A stretch of 64,000 nt of DNA from Gammaproteobacteria bacterium (GTDB lineage: Bacteria > Pseudomonadota > Gammaproteobacteria > Pseudomonadales > Azotimanducaceae_A), in assembly GCA_012960755.1 (NCBI GenBank), contig DUAT01000171.1, positions 148,151 to 212,150 on the forward strand, written 5' to 3'. Within the stretch, counting starts at the first letter, position 1; each line of letters opens with the position of its first letter. Both the position numbers and the translations under genes were made by a program. Under the pieces are notes generated by a model that did not search any database, was not told the DNA's origin, and saw nothing but the letters and a program-made list of their open reading frames with translations. Positions 25,653 to 34,615 of the stretch are shown in pieces.

Positions 25653-26303
25653 ATGAAGAAACTTACTCTGGGCGCGGTCCTGTATCCCGGGTTTGAATTG
25701 CTGGACATGTTCGGTCCTCTGGAAATGTTCACCACATTACCCCCGGAAATGTTACAGGTAGTCATGGTGGCACAACACAAAGGCCCGGTCACTGCGGGCT
25801 CTATGTCCCAGGCACCTATGCCTTCGGTGATAGCGGAATATGATTTCACTGATGCGCCCCAGCTGGATTTGATTCTGTTGCCCGGTGGCATGGGTACTAT
25901 CCCTGAACTGGAAAATGAAGTTCTGTTGCAGTTCCTGAGAGAACGTGCCGCCAAAGCTCAGATTACTTCCTCGGTTTGTTCGGGTTCAGCCCTGCTTGCC
26001 AGGGCGGGAATTCTGGACGGCCGTCGGGCAACTTCCAACAAGCAGTTTTTTTCGTTAGCGGTGAGTAGCTCCGACAAGGTTGAGTGGGTAGAGCGGGCGA
26101 GGTGGGTCGATGATGGCAATGTTGTTACATCCTCAGGCGTTTCTGCGGGAATGGATATGGCTCTGGCGATTATCGCCCGCCTGTTTGGGAATGAAACGGC
26201 AGAAAAAATATCAAATGGCGCGGAATACACCTGGCATCGCGATGCGGATGAAGACCCGTTTGCAGATCAGCTTAACAGCATGGCGAATACCCTGGAAAGT
26301 TGA
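25653..26303 (+). CDS. DJ-1/PfpI family protein (isonitrile-hydratase-like)
   Basis: A 216-residue glutamine-amidotransferase-like protein; AGGAGA upstream fixes ATG 25653. The nucleophilic elbow is C109 in SSVCSGSALLARAGILDGRRAT, with the acidic residue in YPGFELLDMFGPLEMF near the N terminus and HWxxx replaced by SNKQFFSLA. This branch includes isonitrile hydratase and the N-terminal domain of AraC-type regulators; no DNA-binding domain is fused here. Thirty-eight bases separate it from the hydratase, so co-transcription is likely. Confidence 0.82.
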   Translation: MKKLTLGAVLYPGFELLDMFGPLEMFTTLPPEMLQVVMVAQHKGPVTAGSMSQAPMPSVIAEYDFTDAPQLDLILLPGGMGTIPELENEVLLQFLRERAAKAQITSSVCSGSALLARAGILDGRRATSNKQFFSLAVSSSDKVEWVERARWVDDGNVVTSSGVSAGMDMALAIIARLFGNETAEKISNGAEYTWHRDADEDPFADQLNSMANTLES

Positions 26304-26425
26304 TTGGTCAGTGGTATTGATTGGCATCTGACGAATACAAAAGTGCCATAAGAAAAATTTGTCTTTCAAGACGCCACAGGGCTATGATCGAAGTCAAACC
26401 TAATAGCTGATTAGAGGCGCGTGGT

Positions 26426-27697
26426 ATGGATTTTGATATCTCTAAAGATTTACAAGATTACCTGCAGGAATTGGATGCGTTCATTGATGCAGAAATAACC
26501 CCGCTCCAGATGCAGGATGATAACAATCGATTTTTTGATCATCGTCGGGAAGACGCCCGAACGGATTGGGAACGGGGCGGTCTGCCGAACGAAGAATGGG
26601 AAGCATTGCTGCGTGAAGCGCGGCGCCGGGCTGACGCGGCAGGGCATTATCGTTATCCTCTGTCGGAAGAGTACGGTGGTAAGAACGGCACTAACCTGGG
26701 GATGGCAATTATTCGGGAACATTTCGCCGCAAAGGGTCTGGGGCTCCACAACGATTTGCAAAACGAGCATTCTATTGTCGGCAACAACGTGGGTCTGTTG
26801 TTGATGATTGCTTATGGAACCGATTCCCAGAAAGAAGAATGGGTGCCGGGGTTGTTAGAGGGTACGCGTGGATTTGCATTTGGTATTACAGAACCTGACC
26901 ATGGCTCCGATGCTACCCATATGGAAACCACCGCTGTCCGGGATGGTGATGGCTGGCGTATCAATGGCGCAAAAACCTGGAATACCGGAATCCACAAAGC
27001 AGCCTACGACATGATTCTCGCGCGCACCAGTGGTAACGCCGGTGATGGTAACGGTATTACGGCATTTTTGGTTCCCACCAATTCAGATGGTTTCAAACTC
27101 GAGGAAATGCTCTGGACATTTAATATGCCGACGGACCATGGCCGAATCTCGCTTTCGGATGTCTATGTGACCGAGGAAGCTATTTTTGGCGGCGAAGGAC
27201 GCGGCCTGGGTGTGGTACAGCACTTCTTTAACGAGAATCGGATTCGCCAGGCTGCTTCCAGCCTGGGTGCCGCCCAGTTTTGCATCAATGAGTCGGTGCA
27301 GTATGCGATGCAACGAAAACCATTTGGCAAACCCTTGTCGACAAATCAGGGTATCCAGTTTCCCCTGGCAGAACTTCAAACCCAGTGTGAAATGCTCCGT
27401 GCGTTGATTCACAAAACAGCCTGGCAAATGGATACCTATGGTAATTTCAAGGTGTCGGACAAGGTTTCCATGTGTAACTACTATTCCAATCGCCTTTGTT
27501 GTGAAGCTGCGGATCGTGCGATGCAGGTTCACGGCGGATTAGGCTATTCACGTCACAAACCGTTTGAGCATATCTACCGCCATCATAGACGCTACCGGAT
27601 TACCGAAGGCGCTGAAGAAATTCAGCTTCGCCGGATTGCGGGTTATATGTTCGGTTATATGAAACAGCAGGCGCCAAAGGGTGTTCGGGAAGACTAG
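26426..27697 (+). CDS. Acyl-CoA dehydrogenase (ACAD10/11- or LvaC-like)
   Basis: A 423-residue flavoprotein. FGITEPDHGSDATHMET and INGAKTWNTGIHKAAYDM are the FAD/substrate segments; E394 in RITEGAEEIQ is the catalytic base at the medium-chain position. MQVHGGLGYSRHKPFEHIYRHHRRYRI is the C-terminal signature. The stop is immediately followed by the ATG of an APH-type kinase gene. In ACAD10/11 and in the Pseudomonas LvaA-LvaC pair, a kinase phosphorylates a 4-hydroxyacyl-CoA and the dehydrogenase-fold partner removes phosphate; this pair is arranged the same way. Simple beta-oxidation remains possible. Confidence 0.85.
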   Translation: MDFDISKDLQDYLQELDAFIDAEITPLQMQDDNNRFFDHRREDARTDWERGGLPNEEWEALLREARRRADAAGHYRYPLSEEYGGKNGTNLGMAIIREHFAAKGLGLHNDLQNEHSIVGNNVGLLLMIAYGTDSQKEEWVPGLLEGTRGFAFGITEPDHGSDATHMETTAVRDGDGWRINGAKTWNTGIHKAAYDMILARTSGNAGDGNGITAFLVPTNSDGFKLEEMLWTFNMPTDHGRISLSDVYVTEEAIFGGEGRGLGVVQHFFNENRIRQAASSLGAAQFCINESVQYAMQRKPFGKPLSTNQGIQFPLAELQTQCEMLRALIHKTAWQMDTYGNFKVSDKVSMCNYYSNRLCCEAADRAMQVHGGLGYSRHKPFEHIYRHHRRYRITEGAEEIQLRRIAGYMFGYMKQQAPKGVRED

Positions 27698-29158
27698 ATG
27701 TCCAATGATCCCTTAGCTGACGGAAAGTCCGACGAACCGGTTACGGAAAAATTGACCCAGGATGAATTCGAACAACGTCTGGCGGCGGTTTACCGCAGGC
27801 AAGTGCCTGATTTTGTTGAATTGGTTTCAGTTGATCGCCTGTCTGGAGGTGCGAGCCAGGAGACTTACCGTATTGTCCTGCGGGCCGATTCAGGAGAAAT
27901 AACCCAGGCAATGCGACGATCCCCGGGCGGGTTGCACAGCGAACCCGCCCCGGGTCACCCTGGACTGCCGACAGAAGCGCGGCTGATGCAGTGTGCAGAC
28001 GACGCTGGAATACCTGCGCCAACAGTATTTTACGTGCTGCAGGCGTCAGATGGCCTTGGTGACGGATTCATTATGCAGTGGCTGGAAGGAGAAGCACTGG
28101 GCGCTCGAATTGTTCGTTCCGATAAATATGAATCACTACGTGAACGCCTCGCTTATGAAATTGGCAAGGTGGTGGCGAAGATTCATGCCATTGATCTGGA
28201 TGCCACGGGTTTACGGGATAAGCTGGATGTCATGTCTCCCGGGTTTTTTGTTCAGCAAACCTGGGATCGTTATAAATTGATGCAAACCCCACAACCCATG
28301 ATTGACTACGTGGGATGCTGGTTAATGAATAACCTGCCCGAAATATACTCGCCACAGCTCGTGCACAACGACTTCAGAAATGGCAACTTCATGGTCTCAG
28401 CCAATGAGATCATTGCAGTGCTTGATTGGGAGATTGCCCATATTGGTGACCCGATGCGAGACCTCGGCTGGATCTGTGTGAACTCGTGGCGGTTCGGATC
28501 AAACAAACCCGTCGGTGGTTTCGGAGAGTATGAGGATTTGTTTCGGGGTTATGAAGAGGTTTCCGGACAGAAAGTAGATCCTGAAGCCGTCAGGTTCTGG
28601 GAAGTCTTTGGATCTTTCTGGTGGTCTGTGGGTTGCCTCGGTTTTGCGGAACAGTATCGCATTGGTCCCGACAAGTCTGCTGAACGTGCGGCCATTGGCC
28701 GGCGTAATTCCGAGTGTCTGGTTGATTGTGTCAATCTGCTTTTCCCTGGGGATGTTAAACTGATTCCTGCGGAAGAAAATTCAGATAACCTCGACGTACC
28801 CGGCGCTGATAAGTTACTCGAGAGCGTTCGTGATTTCCTGCGGGAAGAGGTGATGCCGTCAACCCAGGGTAGAACCAACTTTTTATCCAGGGTTGCCTCG
28901 AACTCACTGGATGTCGTCTTGCGCGAGTGGCAAACAGGGGCTGAAGCCAAACGACTTGAACTGGCTCGCTTGCAGGCTTTCTATGGCTCGAATGCCTCAC
29001 TCGCCGAACTACGCTGGAAACTTGTGAACAGCCTCCGGGATGGCACCCAGGCCCTTGATGACCAGGATTTGCAGTCTCACCTGCGGCAAACCGTGGTCAA
29101 CCAGATTGCAATTGACCAGCCCCGCTATTCAGGGTTCAAGACAGCAATTGGCGTTTAG
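27698..29158 (+). CDS. APH-family phosphotransferase with C-terminal DUF6285-like domain
   Basis: A 486-residue protein-kinase-like enzyme. Residues about 40-350 form the APH fold: GGASQETYRIVL (nucleotide loop), catalytic H223-N-D225 in LVHNDFRNGNF and metal-binding D243 in VLDWEIAHIGDPMRDLGW. The last 115 residues are a separate helical domain often fused to this kinase group. ATG directly abuts the stop of the acyl-CoA dehydrogenase. The context supports a role in phosphorylating hydroxyacyl-CoA intermediates, as in the LvaA/ACAD11 pathway for 4-hydroxy acids; the substrate has not been shown. Confidence 0.85.
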   Translation: MSNDPLADGKSDEPVTEKLTQDEFEQRLAAVYRRQVPDFVELVSVDRLSGGASQETYRIVLRADSGEITQAMRRSPGGLHSEPAPGHPGLPTEARLMQCADDAGIPAPTVFYVLQASDGLGDGFIMQWLEGEALGARIVRSDKYESLRERLAYEIGKVVAKIHAIDLDATGLRDKLDVMSPGFFVQQTWDRYKLMQTPQPMIDYVGCWLMNNLPEIYSPQLVHNDFRNGNFMVSANEIIAVLDWEIAHIGDPMRDLGWICVNSWRFGSNKPVGGFGEYEDLFRGYEEVSGQKVDPEAVRFWEVFGSFWWSVGCLGFAEQYRIGPDKSAERAAIGRRNSECLVDCVNLLFPGDVKLIPAEENSDNLDVPGADKLLESVRDFLREEVMPSTQGRTNFLSRVASNSLDVVLREWQTGAEAKRLELARLQAFYGSNASLAELRWKLVNSLRDGTQALDDQDLQSHLRQTVVNQIAIDQPRYSGFKTAIGV

Positions 29159-29267
29159 GGTATGGCGCTGGTTTTCGTCGCAGGGGAGTAACGATCAATC
29201 GTATTTTAAAGTTATTGTTTGTTTGAAGTTGTAAGGTCTAAATACATATATCATTTGGGGATAGGAA

Positions 29268-30029
29268 ATGAAAAAGTTTAAAATTGCTTGCCTTGGTGTA
29301 TTGCTAGCAGCTGTTGCATCCGGTTGTGCACAGACGGATGTGTCGAAAAAAGGTGTGGACCCGGTGGCACTGGCAAACGCTTTACAATCCGGGGATCGGG
29401 CAGAAGCTGACATGAAGCGGGATGCAGGCCGAAAACCGGCAGAGGTCATTGCGTTTTTGGGGATTGAGGAAGGCATGTCGGTGATCGACCTGATTGCGGC
29501 GGGTGGTTATTACACCGAGGTATTATCGAATGCAGTAGGGTCCAGTGGTACCGTGTATGCCCAGAACCCTGCCGCAGTGCTCAAGTTTCGTGACGGGGCG
29601 AATGATAAAGCGATGTCAGCCAGACTTGCTGACAATCGTCTGGCAAACGTAAAACGCTGGGATAGAGAGTTTACGGATCTCGGAATTGAGGCAGGTTCAC
29701 TAGACGCTGCATTAACCGCACTGAATCTTCACGATGTTTACAACAATTCTCCTGAAGCAGCATATGGTGCATTGATGACTGTTACGGCGACTCTAAAGTC
29801 AGGTGGGATTCTGGGAATTATCGACCATAGCGGTAATCCGGATGCGGACAATGCCAAGCTGCATCGTATGCAAAAATCCCAGGCTGTTGAACTGGCTGAA
29901 AAACTTGGTTTCAAGGTTGAGAGCAGTGAACTGCTGAGTAACAGCAGTGATGATAAAACCCAGATGGTCTTTGCTCCTGGTGTTCGGGGTAGCACTGATC
30001 GTTTCCTGTTGAAACTGACGAAACCGTAG
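29268..30029 (+). CDS. Lipoprotein-anchored methyltransferase-fold protein
   Basis: A 253-residue protein with a lipoprotein signal (LLAAVASGC, cysteine about residue 20) followed by a class I SAM-methyltransferase fold. The fold is recognised from EGMSVIDLIAAGGYYTEVLSNAVG (motif I, with AAGG in place of GxGxG), AALTALNLHDVYNN and GGILGIIDHSGNPDADNAKLHRM. SAM is not known in the periplasm, so an exported protein of this fold is odd; families with this layout exist but are uncharacterised. Ribosome-binding site GGGGATAGG precedes ATG. Confidence 0.8.
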   Translation: MKKFKIACLGVLLAAVASGCAQTDVSKKGVDPVALANALQSGDRAEADMKRDAGRKPAEVIAFLGIEEGMSVIDLIAAGGYYTEVLSNAVGSSGTVYAQNPAAVLKFRDGANDKAMSARLADNRLANVKRWDREFTDLGIEAGSLDAALTALNLHDVYNNSPEAAYGALMTVTATLKSGGILGIIDHSGNPDADNAKLHRMQKSQAVELAEKLGFKVESSELLSNSSDDKTQMVFAPGVRGSTDRFLLKLTKP

Positions 30030-30090
30030 CGCTTAAGGATCTGTCGTCAATAGGAAGGGTATTTAACAATAATTGTTTGCGAGGCTCGGT

Positions 30091-31074
30091 ATGAAAGCAG
30101 CCGTTTATTATCAAGGTGGAAGCCCGGAAGTCCTAAAATATGAAGAAGTCGACGACCCGGAGGTCGGCCACCGGCATGTACTGATAGAGGTGCATGCAGT
30201 GAGTATTGAAGGAGGCGATGTGCTTGCCCGTGGACACGGTCCTGCGGGCCCCACGCCCTATTGCGGTGGGTACCTGGCGTCGGGCGTCATTGTTGCAATT
30301 GGCGATTCTGTTACCGACCGGTTCGTTGGTCAGCGGGTAACCACCACCGACAATGGGGGCTCTCACGCCAGCATGCGCGCTGTGAATTCACGTTCTGCCT
30401 GGCCCATTCCGGATGACATGTCGTTTGAGACAGGTGCCTGCATCCCCATTCCGTTTGGCACCGCTGATGATTCCCTGTTTGAATTCGGGCGATTGCAAGC
30501 CGGGGAAACAGTGTTGATCCATGCCGGGGCAAGTGGTACAGGGCTGGCCGGTATTCAACTTGCGAAGCGAGCAGGTGCCACGGTTTTGGCGACAGCCTCA
30601 TCAAATGAGCGACTCGAGCGATTGAAAGACTATGGCCTTGATCACGGCATCAATTACACAGAAGTTGATTTCGAACAGGCAGCCAAAGATCTGACAGAGG
30701 GTAAGGGTCCAGATCTGATTGTTGATTCCGTTGGCGGTAAGAACCTCGAAAAAAGCCTTTCATGCGCTGCATATCGGGGGCGCATCGTCTCTATGGGCGG
30801 CGTGGGCAGGGATACGCATCAACCGAATTTCGCCAAGATGGCCGGTCAGAATAAAACCTATGTCAGCTATTTCCAGGGTGCAGAATTAGCCTATAACGGC
30901 GCACGTGCCCGCGCCAACGTACAACGTCTGATTGACGATGTGGCAAAAGGTGAACTTCAGGTGGTCATAGACAAGCGATTCAAACTGTCGGAAGCATCCG
31001 ATGCACATGCTTATATCGAATCCAGGCAGGCATTTGGTCGTGTTGTGCTGTTACCGGATGACATTGCGTCTTGA
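30091..31074 (+). CDS. Zinc-independent MDR / quinone oxidoreductase-like protein
   Basis: A 327-residue member of the medium-chain dehydrogenase/reductase superfamily, quinone-oxidoreductase branch. ATG 30091 gives the family start MKAAVYYQGGSPEVLKYEEV; an upstream in-frame start at 30073 adds only six residues. NADP-binding Rossmann motif is HAGASGTGLAGIQLAKRAGA. Structural and catalytic zinc ligands are absent. C-terminal GRVVLLP is typical. Substrates would be quinones or enones. It is convergent with an SDR gene, 14 bp apart. Confidence 0.85.
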   Translation: MKAAVYYQGGSPEVLKYEEVDDPEVGHRHVLIEVHAVSIEGGDVLARGHGPAGPTPYCGGYLASGVIVAIGDSVTDRFVGQRVTTTDNGGSHASMRAVNSRSAWPIPDDMSFETGACIPIPFGTADDSLFEFGRLQAGETVLIHAGASGTGLAGIQLAKRAGATVLATASSNERLERLKDYGLDHGINYTEVDFEQAAKDLTEGKGPDLIVDSVGGKNLEKSLSCAAYRGRIVSMGGVGRDTHQPNFAKMAGQNKTYVSYFQGAELAYNGARARANVQRLIDDVAKGELQVVIDKRFKLSEASDAHAYIESRQAFGRVVLLPDDIAS

Positions 31075-31088
31075 ACCTGTTCACGACG

Positions 31089-31940
31089 TCAGTGGCTGGG
31101 ATTCGACGGATATGGCGTCAGCTGTAACTCGTGAGTCCAGCAGGACTTGTCCTGGGTGTGCAGATAGTAGAATGCCTCTGCTATTTTGACGGGGTTCATA
31201 ATGATCTGCGGGTGTTTCTGAGCTACAGGCAAAGCCCGGGTGCCGGGGGAGTCTATCAGGCCGTCAATAACCACGTTGGCGATATGAATTCCATGTTCTG
31301 AGTATTCCTCAGTGAGAACTTGCGCCAGTGTCCTCATCATGACGCGCGGATAGTAGAGTGACTGCCCGGTTTTTCGTTTCCGGCCGCGCAATGAAGCCGC
31401 GTTATTTGAAATCAGGATCGTACCTTCACCCCTTTCTCTCATTGTTGGCAAGACTTCCTGTACTACCAGGAAAGGACCGCGGCTGGCAATATGCTGGGCT
31501 GTGTCAAACATCTCAACAGGGACATGCTCGAGCAGCTCCTTCTCTGGTGGCAGGTCACGGCCTTCGAGGTACCCGGCATTGTAAACAAGCACAGCGGGAT
31601 CTCCAACGGTGTCGCGGATGCTGGTGAAGGCTTTCGAGATGGATTCCTCCGATACCAGGTCAAGCTCAACGATCATGCACTCGCCACCCTGGGAATTAAT
31701 GGCTTGACTTAGCGCCTCTGCATTTGTGCTGTTGCGGGTCGTCAGGACAACGAAGAATCCCTCAGCGGCGAACTTCTGGGCGATGGCACCACCCACACCC
31801 CAACGGGTCCCTAGGGGAATATCGCTATCATCGATATCAGTACCGTGTGCGAGCCTGGTATTGCGGCCATCTGATTGCCACTTGGATGTTGCCCCAATGA
31901 CGACAGCGACCGGTTTTTGAGTTGATATTTTGTCAGACAT
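31089..31940 (-). CDS. Atypical SDR with insertion in the glycine motif and no catalytic lysine
   Basis: A 283-residue SDR-fold protein. Strand 1 reads VAVVIGATSKW, then about 20 residues that include DIDDSDIPLGTR interrupt the usual TGxxxGxG before WGVGGAIAQKFA restarts the helix. VYNAGYL stands for NNAG, and the active-site stretch ISNNAASLRG-SLYYPRVMMRTL keeps serine and tyrosine but not Y-x3-K. Whether it still binds NAD(P) or is catalytic is doubtful. The ATG at 31940 follows a purine-poor leader. Confidence 0.72.
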   Translation of the reverse strand: MSDKISTQKPVAVVIGATSKWQSDGRNTRLAHGTDIDDSDIPLGTRWGVGGAIAQKFAAEGFFVVLTTRNSTNAEALSQAINSQGGECMIVELDLVSEESISKAFTSIRDTVGDPAVLVYNAGYLEGRDLPPEKELLEHVPVEMFDTAQHIASRGPFLVVQEVLPTMRERGEGTILISNNAASLRGRKRKTGQSLYYPRVMMRTLAQVLTEEYSEHGIHIANVVIDGLIDSPGTRALPVAQKHPQIIMNPVKIAEAFYYLHTQDKSCWTHELQLTPYPSNPSH

Positions 31941-32039
31941 TTAACAACCTCTGGCATTTAATAGCCGGGTTTATAAAAGTAGCAGCAACCATAGGTCATA
32001 ACAAAATAAGTGTCAAAATACGCTGTACAGATCGCCACG

Positions 32040-33311
32040 CTAATAACCAAGCCATGAAGGCACTTGTGACAAGGTGTAGATTGTTAAACCCGCTAATCCG
32101 CCGACGATGGTGCCGTTGATTCGAATGAACTGCAGGTCTTTGCCAATCTGGAGTTCGATGCGCTCGGACGCCGCATTGGGGTCCCAGCTTTCAATGGTCT
32201 GGGATATCAACGCAGCGACTTCATGGCCGTAGCTTCGAATCAGGTACTTGGCGCTTTCATCAGCCCAGCCATCAATTTTGTCTGCCAGCGCCTGGTCTTC
32301 GAGGATTGTCTCTCCGAAACGGATAACAGCATCTTCAATGGCCCGATTGAGCTCAGCATCTGGGTTTTCACTTTGTTCCAGCAATGCGGCTTTGATATCG
32401 GTCCAAAGAGAACGGGTAAAGTCCCGCACAGCAGGTTCGCCCAGTAAATCTTCCTTGATGGAAATCTCCTTTTCCCTGATATCCTCCGAGTGCTTTAGAT
32501 CATCCATAAACCCGGTGCTCATTTTCATCAAACGAACCCGTAAAGGATGGTAGATATCAACCTGCATTTCATAGAGGGTTTTACTGACACTTCGGACAAT
32601 CTTGTTGTAAATGGCCTTGTCCAGGGAACCCGGGAACCACCAGGGAGTTTCCTTTTCAACGGTTTGCCTGATGTCAGTGTCACTGTCCTCGAGTAGATTC
32701 AGTCCGACAGTGACAAAGGTGTCGAACAACTCCTGTTGGCGTTTTCCCGATGTGACGAATGACAGGATGTCTCCCATGATCGGTGCGAATGAGGTGTTCC
32801 TGATTCGATCTTCAACCTTGTGTTCAATCATCTGTTGTATGTCTTCGTCGTTCATTACACGAACGACCCCGGCGATACCCGAGGTAATCTGCTCGGCGAT
32901 GGCGGCGGCATTATCTTTCTGGGTTATCCAGGTTGCGACCCGGTGACTGAGGCCCATGGTCCGGACCTTTTGTGAAATAACTTCTTCAGACAGGAAGTTT
33001 TGTTGTACGAAGTCACCGAACTGTGCTGCGATTCCGTCCTTCTTATTCGGAATGATGGCAGTGTGGGGGATTTTCATTCCCAGTGGATAGCGGAACAGCG
33101 CAGTGACCGCGAACCAGTCTGCCAGGGCACCAACCATCGCCGCCTCGGCGGTTGCTTCAACAAAACCAAGCCAGATGAATTGGCCATGGAACACCCGACT
33201 GACGATAAAAACTATCAGCATCAGCAGGAGCAACCCTGTTGCCATCCGCTTCATCTTTGCCAGTTCTTTCGCTCTTATCTGATCCTGGCCTGTTAGTCCG
33301 TTCAAAAACAT
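32040..33311 (-). CDS. DUF445 family membrane protein
   Basis: A 423-residue protein with the DUF445 signature FVEATAEAAMVGALADWFAVTALF followed by RYPLGMKIPHTAIIPNKKD at residues about 50-95. One or two helices lie near the N terminus (MATGLLLLMLIVFIVSRV) and another at the very C terminus (GTIVGGLAGLTIYTL); the central 280 residues are soluble and helical (QEIIS-type repeats, W-rich KETPWWFPG). The family is widespread and uncharacterised; Escherichia coli YjiN is a member. No operon partner on this strand. Confidence 0.85.
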   Translation of the reverse strand: MFLNGLTGQDQIRAKELAKMKRMATGLLLLMLIVFIVSRVFHGQFIWLGFVEATAEAAMVGALADWFAVTALFRYPLGMKIPHTAIIPNKKDGIAAQFGDFVQQNFLSEEVISQKVRTMGLSHRVATWITQKDNAAAIAEQITSGIAGVVRVMNDEDIQQMIEHKVEDRIRNTSFAPIMGDILSFVTSGKRQQELFDTFVTVGLNLLEDSDTDIRQTVEKETPWWFPGSLDKAIYNKIVRSVSKTLYEMQVDIYHPLRVRLMKMSTGFMDDLKHSEDIREKEISIKEDLLGEPAVRDFTRSLWTDIKAALLEQSENPDAELNRAIEDAVIRFGETILEDQALADKIDGWADESAKYLIRSYGHEVAALISQTIESWDPNAASERIELQIGKDLQFIRINGTIVGGLAGLTIYTLSQVPSWLGY

Positions 33312-33526
33312 TCTCCGCTCCCCTTCCGGGCAATCCTGTATGGCAATAGTAAACGATCAAAATGAATAGTTTTTCATTGTTGAGACGAAATAAGCACTGT
33401 CAGGGTTTGAATCGAGTGCGCGTGTGCTAGCCTGCTGGCGTTTGAAAGCTGAGTTGCAAAAGCCGTAATTGCATGCTGACATAACAATACGAGAAACAAC
33501 CAGAAACAATAATCAGGAGAAGTCGG

Positions 33527-34297
33527 ATGACCCCTTTCGATATGACAGGCAAAATAGTGGCCATTACGGGGGCCTCGTCGGGATTTGGCCACCACTTCGC
33601 CGGTGTGCTGGCAGCTGCGGGTGCCAGCGTCGCACTGGGCGCCCGACGCGTTGATAAAATCGCCTCCCGGGTTGACGAAATTCAGTCCCAGGGCGGTTGT
33701 GCGCTGGGGCTCGAGCTTGATGTCAATGACAAGGTCAGCGCGCTGGATTTTCTCGATGAAACAGAGTCGAAACTAGGCAACATCGACGTATTGATTAACA
33801 ACGCCGGTGTCGAATCCGGTGCAAAGACCTACACCATGATTGATGAAGATGACTGGGATTATGTGATTAACACCAATCTGAAATCCGTCTGGCGCCTTTC
33901 AAAGATGTTCACCGAACGGGTTGCCGTGGATCGCGACAGAACCGGGAATATCGTAAATATTGCGTCAATTACGGCGTATCGGACCATCAAGGGCCAGTTT
34001 CCCTATGCGGTTTCCAAGGCGGCACTGGTAAAGGCGACGGAAGTTATGGCGCTGGAAGGGGCGAAATTCGGATTGCGCATCAATGCCCTTGCGCCTGGAT
34101 ACATCCTTACGGATGTCAGCCGGTTATTGCTGGAGAGCGAGCGGTCTGAGAGTTTTGTCAAAGGTATTCCCATGCGTCGATATGGTGAATTCGATGACCT
34201 GGATGGCCCATTGTTGCTGCTGGCTTCTGATGCCTCGAAATATATGACCGGAACCACCCTGGTCGTGGATGGCGGGCATATTTGTGCAGAACTATAG
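33527..34297 (+). CDS. Short-chain dehydrogenase/reductase
   Basis: Classical SDR of 256 residues, ribosome-binding site AGGAGAAGTC before ATG 33527. TGASSGFG at residues 14-21, DVLINNAGVES, catalytic serine in NIASITAYR, and YAVSKAALVKA for Y-x3-K; C terminus YMTGTTLVVDGGH. It likely reduces a ketoacyl or similar small ketone. The next gene, feoA, is 85 bp away and has its own Fur-like site, so it is probably a separate unit. Confidence 0.85.
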   Translation: MTPFDMTGKIVAITGASSGFGHHFAGVLAAAGASVALGARRVDKIASRVDEIQSQGGCALGLELDVNDKVSALDFLDETESKLGNIDVLINNAGVESGAKTYTMIDEDDWDYVINTNLKSVWRLSKMFTERVAVDRDRTGNIVNIASITAYRTIKGQFPYAVSKAALVKATEVMALEGAKFGLRINALAPGYILTDVSRLLLESERSESFVKGIPMRRYGEFDDLDGPLLLLASDASKYMTGTTLVVDGGHICAEL

Positions 34298-34320
34298 CCA
34301 CTCCGGCAATGAAACTATTA

Positions 34321-34340
34321 AGAATGATAATTATTCTCAT
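34321..34340 (+). promoter_or_regulatory. Fur box upstream of feoAB
   Basis: AGAATGATAATTATTCTCAT resembles the Fur 19-bp consensus GATAATGATAATCATTATC: it carries the central GATAATNATT core and arms AGAAT/ATTCT that mirror each other. It lies 43 bp before the feoA start. Iron-dependent repression of the ferrous-iron transporter is expected. Confidence 0.8.
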
Positions 34341-34382
34341 ATAGGTTATTATCAAGTGTTTCGATAAACCCAAAAAGCGACT

Positions 34383-34613
34383 ATGAACCTGGATGAAATG
34401 GCAGTGGCGAGTAAATGCCGCATCGTGACCGCTGCTGTCGATAACCGTGAGATCCAAAGCCGATTGTATGCACTTGGCCTGTACCCGGGCGTTTCTGTCG
34501 ATGTCCTCCGTTTGGCCCCGACTGGTGATCCCATCCAGGTACGAATTGACGGCAGTACGCTGTTGAGTATCCGCAAGCAGGAAGCAGCCATGATTGCGGT
34601 CGAAGACATCTAA
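34383..34613 (+). CDS. feoA: FeoA ferrous-iron transport accessory protein
   Basis: A 76-residue SH3-like protein. RLYALGLYPGVSVDVLRLAPTGDPIQVRIDGSTLLSIRKQEAAMIAVE covers the whole FeoA domain (LxxLGLxxGxxVxV and the C-terminal LSIRxxEAxxI). ATG 34383 lies 43 bp from the Fur box and the stop is 2 bp from feoB. It is needed for FeoB function in the membrane but its molecular role is not settled. Confidence 0.92.
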   Translation: MNLDEMAVASKCRIVTAAVDNREIQSRLYALGLYPGVSVDVLRLAPTGDPIQVRIDGSTLLSIRKQEAAMIAVEDI

Positions 34614-34615
34614 TT

